64,000 nucleotides of DNA from Enterobacteriaceae bacterium UBA7338 (GTDB taxonomy: Bacteria > Pseudomonadota > Gammaproteobacteria > Enterobacterales > Enterobacteriaceae). The translations under genes and the position numbers were made by a program. Positions 59,434-64,000 of this stretch are shown here, in pieces. The DNA lies in the NCBI GenBank assembly GCA_002480085.1, contig DKPJ01000008.1, forward strand, positions 117,078 through 181,077. The letters run 5' to 3'. Position 1 is the stretch's first letter. Each line of letters starts with the position of its first letter. A model generated the notes under the pieces. The model ran no database searches. It was not told the DNA's origin and saw only the letters and a list, made by a program, of their open reading frames with translations.

Positions 59434-59874
59434 ATGAAAAAATATATTGCGCTACTTATACTGCTACTTCTCACACCCCAGTTTTCCTTTTCCCAAAGCA
59501 TAATCGATAACCATCAGGTAGGCCTCTGCATTCAAAAATTTAATGACGAAAATAGTGAGTGCTTAGGTGACATTTCTGAAAGGTCCGAGAAAAAGCTGAA
59601 TGAAGCATATAATGCGAAGCTTAAAGAGCTAGAAAGCTTCGACTATAACCAATGGTGGATGGGCACCAAAGAGCAAAAAAATAACATGCTTAATCTCTTC
59701 AAGAAAAACCAGCAAAACTGGCTTATATATCGAGATGATTATTGCGGGTTAGCCACTACTGCGACCCAAAACACCCATGGTTTTGCTAACGCGATTACCG
59801 CATGCACGATTAATCTAAATGACCAGAGAATTAATCAAATCAGGATGATCGTCCCGAGTCCCGCAGAGGAATAG
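59434..59874 (+). CDS. Exported LprI-like (DUF1311) protein, candidate immunity 2
   Basis: 146 residues from ATG 59434, with AGAGG six bases upstream. A GTG at 59416 is in frame and overlaps the previous stop. Signal peptide KKYIALLILLLLTPQFSFSQS. Same architecture and Cys positions as the gene before it, with DYNQWWMGTKEQKNNM mirroring YSQWWMGSEEQRKTM, so the pair arose by tandem duplication and then diverged. Its stop is 40 bases before CueR promoter copy 2. Confidence 0.77.
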   Translation: MKKYIALLILLLLTPQFSFSQSIIDNHQVGLCIQKFNDENSECLGDISERSEKKLNEAYNAKLKELESFDYNQWWMGTKEQKNNMLNLFKKNQQNWLIYRDDYCGLATTATQNTHGFANAITACTINLNDQRINQIRMIVPSPAEE

Positions 59875-59913
59875 CCGTTTCCCCGCAGCCAGAATGCACT
59901 ATCTCTCCCTTTT

Positions 59914-59946
59914 CCTTGACCTTCCCCTTAATGGAAGGTTTAAGCT
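59914..59946 (+). promoter_or_regulatory. CueR-dependent copA promoter, copy 2
   Basis: TTGACC (59916-59921), 19-bp spacer with CCTTCC-N7-GGAAGG (59920-59938), -10 TAAGCT (59941-59946). Identical to copy 1 over 31 bp (59914-59944) and very close to the known E. coli copA promoter. It drives copA. Confidence 0.92.
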
Positions 59947-60004
59947 TATGTACAGTTAGCCAAAACAACGGCTCAGTCAATCCTAAAATCACAGGAGTAT
60001 GATG

Positions 60005-62506
60005 ATGTCCCACACAATTGAACTGGCGCTGGAGGGTCTCTCCTGCGGCCATTGCGTCAAACGGGTAAAAGAGAGCCTTGAGCAGCGTCCCGACGTTGAG
60101 CGCGCCGAGGTGACCATCGACCGGGCGGAAGTCACCGGCAGCGCCGATGCGGATGCGCTGATCGATACCGTTAAACAGGCCGGGTACGGGGCGACGCTTA
60201 GCCACCCAAAGGCTGATCCGCTGGCAGAGTCATCACCTCCGTCGGAAGCACTGACAGCGGCCGAAACTGAGCTTCCGGCAGCGGATGACACCGACGACAG
60301 CCAGCAGCTGTTGTTGAGTGGCATGAGCTGCGCCAGCTGCGTTACCCGAGTACAGAAAGCCTTGCAGGCGGTACCCGGCGTAACCCAGGCACGGGTCAAT
60401 CTGGCGGAGCGCTCGGCGCTGGTCATGGGCAGCGCCTCCGCCGTTGAGTTAGTGAGCGCGGTGGAGAAAGCGGGCTACGGCGCGGAGGCGATTGACGATG
60501 ACGCCACCCGCCGCGAACGCCAGCAGGAGACCGCCGTTGCTACCATGAAACGCTTCCGCTGGCAGGCTATTGTTGCCCTGCTGGTGGGCATCCCGGTGAT
60601 GGTCTGGGGTATGGCAGGTGACAATATGATGGTCACCGACGCCAACCGCAGCCTCTGGCTGGTTATCGGTCTGATCACCCTTGGGGTGATGATCTTTGCC
60701 GGGGGCCACTTCTACCGCAGCGCGTGGAAGAGCCTGCTGAACCGCACCGCGACAATGGACACCCTTGTGGCGCTGGGTACCGGGGCCGCCTGGCTCTACT
60801 CAATGAGCGTTAACCTCTGGCCGGCGTGGTTCCCGATGGAGGCGCGCCACCTTTACTATGAAGCCAGCGCGATGATTATCGGCCTGATCAACCTCGGCCA
60901 TATGCTGGAGGCTCGCGCTCGCCAGCGCTCTTCGAAAGCGCTGGAGCGCCTGCTCGATCTCACTCCGCCTACCGCCAGGGTGGTGACCGACGCCGGGGAA
61001 GAGACCGTTCCCCTTGCCGAGGTCCATCCGGGCATGACGCTGCGCCTGACAACCGGCGATCGCGTTCCGGTAGACGGAGAGATTATCCAGGGCGAAGCCT
61101 GGCTTGATGAGGCGATGCTGACCGGCGAACCGGTCCCGCAACAGAAACAGCGTGACGATACCATACATGCCGGGACGGTGGTTTCCGACGGCAGCGTGCT
61201 GTTTCGTGCCAGCCGCACCGGCAGCCACACTACCCTCTCGCGGATCGTCCGCCTGGTGCGCCAGGCCCAGAGCAGCAAGCCGGAGATCGGTCAGCTGGCG
61301 GATAGGATCTCCGCAGTCTTCGTGCCGGTGGTGGTCGCGATTGCCCTCGTGAGCGGTGCGATCTGGTACCTCTTTGGCCCTGCCCCGCAGATTGTCTATA
61401 CCCTGGTGATCGCCACCACGGTGCTGATTATCGCCTGCCCCTGCGCGCTGGGCCTGGCCACGCCGATGTCGATCATCTCCGGCGTTGGCCGTGCCGCCGA
61501 GTTCGGCGTGCTGGTGCGCGATGCCGATGCGCTCCAGCGCGCCAGTCAGCTTGATACGCTGGTGTTTGATAAGACCGGCACCCTTACCGAAGGTCGTCCC
61601 CAGGTAACCTCAGTCATGACCTATAGCGATCTCTCTAGCGAGCAGGCGCTGCGCCTGGCCGCCGCGCTGGAGCAGGGTTCCAGCCATCCGCTGGCCCGGG
61701 CGATTATCGACAAGGCCGCAACAGAGCCGTTGGCAGAGGTGATTAACTTTCGTACCCTGCGCGGGTTAGGCCTGAGCGGGGAATGCGAAGGCCGACGCCT
61801 GCTGCTAGGCAACCAGGCGCTGCTGAACGAACAGGGCATTAATACCGCAGTGCTGGAGAGCGACATCGCTGCTCAGGCGGCAACGGGCGCGACGCCGGTG
61901 CTGCTGGCAGTTGACGGTAAGGCCACGGCGCTGTTTGCCATTCGCGATCCGCTGCGTGAGGATAGCGTCGCGGCGCTGCAACGCCTGCATCAGGCTGGCT
62001 ACCGGCTGGTGATGCTCACCGGTGACAACGCCGTGACCGCCAACGCGATTGCCAAAGAGGCGGGTATCGACGAGGTGATTGCCGGGGTGCTGCCCGATGG
62101 CAAAGCCGCCGCGATTCAGGATCTGCAGCGCCAGGGCCGCCAGGTCGCGATGGTGGGGGATGGCATCAATGATGCCCCGGCGCTGGCCCAGGCTGAAGTG
62201 GGTATCGCCATGGGTGGCGGCAGCGACGTGGCGATTGAAACCGCCGCCATCACCCTGATGCGCCACAGCCTGATGGGCGTTGCCGATGCGCTGGCTATCT
62301 CCCGCGCCACGCTGCGCAATATGAAGCAGAACCTGGTGGGGGCATTTATCTATAACTCGCTGGGCATTCCGATTGCCGCCGGGATCCTATGGCCGTTGAC
62401 CGGAACGCTGCTCAATCCGGTGGTGGCGGGGGCGGCGATGGCGCTCTCCTCCATTACGGTGGTGAGCAACGCCAACCGCCTGCTGCGCTTTACCCCTAAA
62501 GAGTAG
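60005..62506 (+). CDS. copA: Copper-exporting P1B-type ATPase CopA
   Basis: 833 residues from the third of three in-frame ATGs (60005), seven bases from AGGAG and equal to the E. coli start. Two N-terminal metal-binding domains have CGHC (about 16) and CASC (about 104). Eight helices with the CPC copper motif in IIACPCALGLATP. Phosphorylation DKTGT, HP motif in SSHPLARAI, TGDN and GDGINDAP in the ATP-binding domain. Pumps Cu(I) from cytosol to periplasm. Its CueR promoter is intact despite the upstream insertion. Confidence 0.97.
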   Translation: MSHTIELALEGLSCGHCVKRVKESLEQRPDVERAEVTIDRAEVTGSADADALIDTVKQAGYGATLSHPKADPLAESSPPSEALTAAETELPAADDTDDSQQLLLSGMSCASCVTRVQKALQAVPGVTQARVNLAERSALVMGSASAVELVSAVEKAGYGAEAIDDDATRRERQQETAVATMKRFRWQAIVALLVGIPVMVWGMAGDNMMVTDANRSLWLVIGLITLGVMIFAGGHFYRSAWKSLLNRTATMDTLVALGTGAAWLYSMSVNLWPAWFPMEARHLYYEASAMIIGLINLGHMLEARARQRSSKALERLLDLTPPTARVVTDAGEETVPLAEVHPGMTLRLTTGDRVPVDGEIIQGEAWLDEAMLTGEPVPQQKQRDDTIHAGTVVSDGSVLFRASRTGSHTTLSRIVRLVRQAQSSKPEIGQLADRISAVFVPVVVAIALVSGAIWYLFGPAPQIVYTLVIATTVLIIACPCALGLATPMSIISGVGRAAEFGVLVRDADALQRASQLDTLVFDKTGTLTEGRPQVTSVMTYSDLSSEQALRLAAALEQGSSHPLARAIIDKAATEPLAEVINFRTLRGLGLSGECEGRRLLLGNQALLNEQGINTAVLESDIAAQAATGATPVLLAVDGKATALFAIRDPLREDSVAALQRLHQAGYRLVMLTGDNAVTANAIAKEAGIDEVIAGVLPDGKAAAIQDLQRQGRQVAMVGDGINDAPALAQAEVGIAMGGGSDVAIETAAITLMRHSLMGVADALAISRATLRNMKQNLVGAFIYNSLGIPIAAGILWPLTGTLLNPVVAGAAMALSSITVVSNANRLLRFTPKE

Positions 62507-62519
62507 CTATTTGCACCTT

Positions 62520-62557
62520 CTCCCGGCTCGCGCTAGCATGGGCCTTTCAGCCGGGAG
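62520..62557 (+). promoter_or_regulatory. Hairpin at copA end that includes the ybaP ribosome site
   Basis: CTCCCGGCT (62520-62528) pairs perfectly with AGCCGGGAG (62549-62557) around a 20-base loop. The right arm contains GGGAG, the Shine-Dalgarno of ybaP, whose ATG is at 62563. It may act as an inefficient terminator for copA and/or mask ybaP translation. Confidence 0.55.
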
Positions 62558-62562
62558 AGCCT

Positions 62563-63372
62563 ATGGGCCTGCTTAGTCGTTTAAAAATGCTGTTGGGTGC
62601 GCTGTACAGCCGTACCTATTCGTGGCCCGCGCTGGATGTCACCCTGCCCGGCGGGCGCTACCTGCATCTTGTCGGCAGTATTCACATGGGCACCCGCGAT
62701 ATGTCTCCCCTGCCGGAGGGGCTGCTGCGTAAGCTTAAGCAGGCCGACGCCCTGATCGTCGAAGCCGACGTCTCCGTTAGCGGCTCGCCCTTCTCTGAGC
62801 TTCCCCCGCGCCCGCCGCTGGCCGAGCGGCTGGATCCCGCCCAGCTGGCTGATCTATCCCGGGTGCTGAACGAGCTGTCGCTGCCGCTGGAGACCTTTGA
62901 CCAGCAGCCAGCCTGGAAAATTGCGCTCGTATTGCAGGCAACCCAGGCCCAGCGACTCGGCCTACGCCCCGACTACGGTATTGATTACCAGATGCTGCAG
63001 GCCGCTCACGACAGGCGGCTGCGGGTGATTGAGCTGGAGGGGACGGCGGATCAGGTTAACCTGCTCTGCCAGCTACCGGAGGATGGTAAAACGCTGCTGC
63101 TGGACACCCTCACCCACTGGCATACTAACGCCAGGCTGTTACAGGTAATGCTCAGCTGGTGGCTCAACAGCCCCCCTGCCGAGGCGTCGCAGTCCCTGCC
63201 CTCTACCTTTAGCCAGCCGCTTTACGATGTGCTGATGCATCAGCGCAACCAGGCATGGTGTAAACGGCTGCTGGCCCTGCCGCCGGGTCACTACGTGGTA
63301 GCCGCAGGCGCACTGCACCTCTACGGTGAGGGAAATTTACCGACCCTGCTGCGGCAGAAAATTAGCGCCTAA
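62563..63372 (+). CDS. ybaP: TraB/GumN family protein YbaP
   Basis: 269 residues. HLVGSIHMGTRDMSPLPEGLL holds the GS-H motif, later LIVEADVSVSG and VVAAGALHLYGEGNLPTLL the second conserved His region, which defines TraB/PrgY/GumN proteins (putative metalloproteases or peptide regulators). E. coli YbaP occupies the same place after copA. Function unknown. Its ribosome site is inside a stable hairpin. Confidence 0.92.
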   Translation: MGLLSRLKMLLGALYSRTYSWPALDVTLPGGRYLHLVGSIHMGTRDMSPLPEGLLRKLKQADALIVEADVSVSGSPFSELPPRPPLAERLDPAQLADLSRVLNELSLPLETFDQQPAWKIALVLQATQAQRLGLRPDYGIDYQMLQAAHDRRLRVIELEGTADQVNLLCQLPEDGKTLLLDTLTHWHTNARLLQVMLSWWLNSPPAEASQSLPSTFSQPLYDVLMHQRNQAWCKRLLALPPGHYVVAAGALHLYGEGNLPTLLRQKISA

Positions 63373-63451
63373 ACGGCAAGATGGTACTATTTTTGCGAGC
63401 GCCGTCAGGCGTATGCTGATAGCTCGATCATCCGTGGTAAGAAGGATTTTT

Positions 63452-63931
63452 ATGACACCCGCCGTAAAGTTACTCGAAAAGAATAAGATCCCTTTTCAAC
63501 TGCATAGCTACGATCACGATCCCAATGAAACGAACTTTGGCGACGAGGTGGTGCGTAAGCTCGGCCTGAACGCCGACCAGGTCTATAAGACGCTGCTGGT
63601 GGCGGTAAACGGTGATATGAAGCAGCTGGCGGTTGCGGTGACGCCGGTGGCGGGCCAGCTGGATCTGAAAAAGGTGGCGAAGGCGCTGGGGGCGAAGAAG
63701 GTCGATATGGCCGATCCCGCCGTTGCCCAGCGCACCACCGGCTATCTGGTGGGGGGTATCAGCCCGCTGGGGCAAAAAAAACGCCTGCCGACGCTGATCG
63801 ACGCCCCCGCACAGGTGTTCGCCACGATCTACATCTCCGGCGGCAGACGCGGGCTGGATATTGAGCTGGCGGCAGGCGACCTGGCGAAGGTGCTGGACGC
63901 AAAATTCGCCGATATCGCCCGCCGGGATTAG
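63452..63931 (+). CDS. ybaK: Cys-tRNA(Pro)/Cys-tRNA(Cys) deacylase YbaK
   Basis: 159 residues from ATG 63452, with AAGGA eight bases upstream. Single YbaK/aaRS editing domain: KTLLVAVNGDMKQLAVAVTPVAGQLDLKKVAKALGAKKVDMAD carries the substrate Lys, and GYLVGGISPLGQKKRLPT the loop. Hydrolyses Cys mischarged on tRNA-Pro. Same size and synteny as E. coli YbaK. Confidence 0.96.
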   Translation: MTPAVKLLEKNKIPFQLHSYDHDPNETNFGDEVVRKLGLNADQVYKTLLVAVNGDMKQLAVAVTPVAGQLDLKKVAKALGAKKVDMADPAVAQRTTGYLVGGISPLGQKKRLPTLIDAPAQVFATIYISGGRRGLDIELAAGDLAKVLDAKFADIARRD

Positions 63932-63937
63932 CTCGTT

Positions 63938-63974
63938 GTAGGCCGGATAAGACGCGCTTACGTCACCATCCGGC
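63938..63974. repeat. REP element after ybaK
   Basis: GTAGGCCGGATAAGACGCGC followed by TTACGTCACCATCCGGC is a canonical REP (Y-type) dyad seen after many enterobacterial genes. It lies six bases beyond the ybaK stop. Nothing further is identifiable up to 64000. Confidence 0.85.
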
Positions 63975-64000
63975 GTTCAACATCATCACAAACGCCTGAT

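Noticed and set aside
63373..63451. Expected site of the ChiX small RNA (between ybaP and ybaK in E. coli)
   Set aside because: The gap is only 79 bp and does not contain the chitoporin-pairing or terminator sequence of ChiX as I recall it; not annotated.

Overview
The window is a piece of an enterobacterial chromosome. The conserved backbone (pheP; tRNA-Arg argU; folD-ybcJ; cysS/ppiB-lpxH; purEK; ybbP-ybbA/tesA-ybbO-ybbN-qmcA-ybbJ; cueR; copA; ybaP; ybaK) follows the E. coli K-12 11-13 min region in inverted order. Protein identity by eye to the E. coli versions is high. Accessory content (choline-sulfate uptake, siaABCD, DUF1176, muramidase modules) and the REP elements fit the Enterobacter/Lelliottia/Leclercia/Kosakonia group, but the species cannot be fixed from sequence alone. 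No rRNA, CRISPR array, insertion sequence or intact prophage is visible.

Layout. 1-275 is the 5' end of a YegT/NupG-type nucleoside symporter behind a double LacI-type operator, followed by a tandem REP/BIME. 588-5446 holds the phenylalanine permease pheP and an iron locus: a Fur box, a YncE-like propeller lipoprotein and a TonB-dependent siderophore receptor. 5639-7637 is a two-gene module: a peptidoglycan-binding/pesticin-like muramidase and a secreted DUF1176 protein. 7993-13297 is a divergent choline/choline-sulfate locus (betC-choX facing a LysR regulator-choV-choW). 13595-16587 is siaABCD, a phosphorylation switch controlling a diguanylate cyclase. 16633-19453 has an orphan gene, a cupin, an AI-2E-family exporter and a mini-pilin-like gene. 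19719-24521 is a chaperone-usher fimbrial operon. 24591-28767 carries a quinone oxidoreductase, a LysR regulator, an HdeD-like membrane protein with an extra catalytic-looking domain, and a TumE/TumA toxin-antitoxin pair. 28772-35681 has uvsE and a surface-polysaccharide zone (two glycosyltransferases, gtrABC, an acyltransferase) ending at argU, a classic phage attachment tRNA.

36097-46444 is folD-ybcJ, a glucose-family PTS with a MalI-like repressor, cysS, ppiB-lpxH, a two-gene AT-rich insertion (methyltransferase-like plus DUF1848), and purEK with its PurR box. 46508-50317 is a second MetNIQ-type importer and a porin. 50499-63931 is the ybb/cue/cop/yba block, interrupted between cueR and copA by a 2.1-kb island. 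The island holds a paralogue of the 7-kb muramidase followed by two LprI-like (DUF1311) proteins.

The most unusual observation joins these parts. The two muramidase genes lack signal peptides, while their downstream partners are exported. This is the architecture of antibacterial effector-immunity pairs delivered by a secretion machine encoded elsewhere. Partners differ between the two loci (DUF1176 versus tandem DUF1311). The island between cueR and copA is flanked by exact 31-bp copies of the CueR/copA promoter, so the effector operon may have become copper-inducible.
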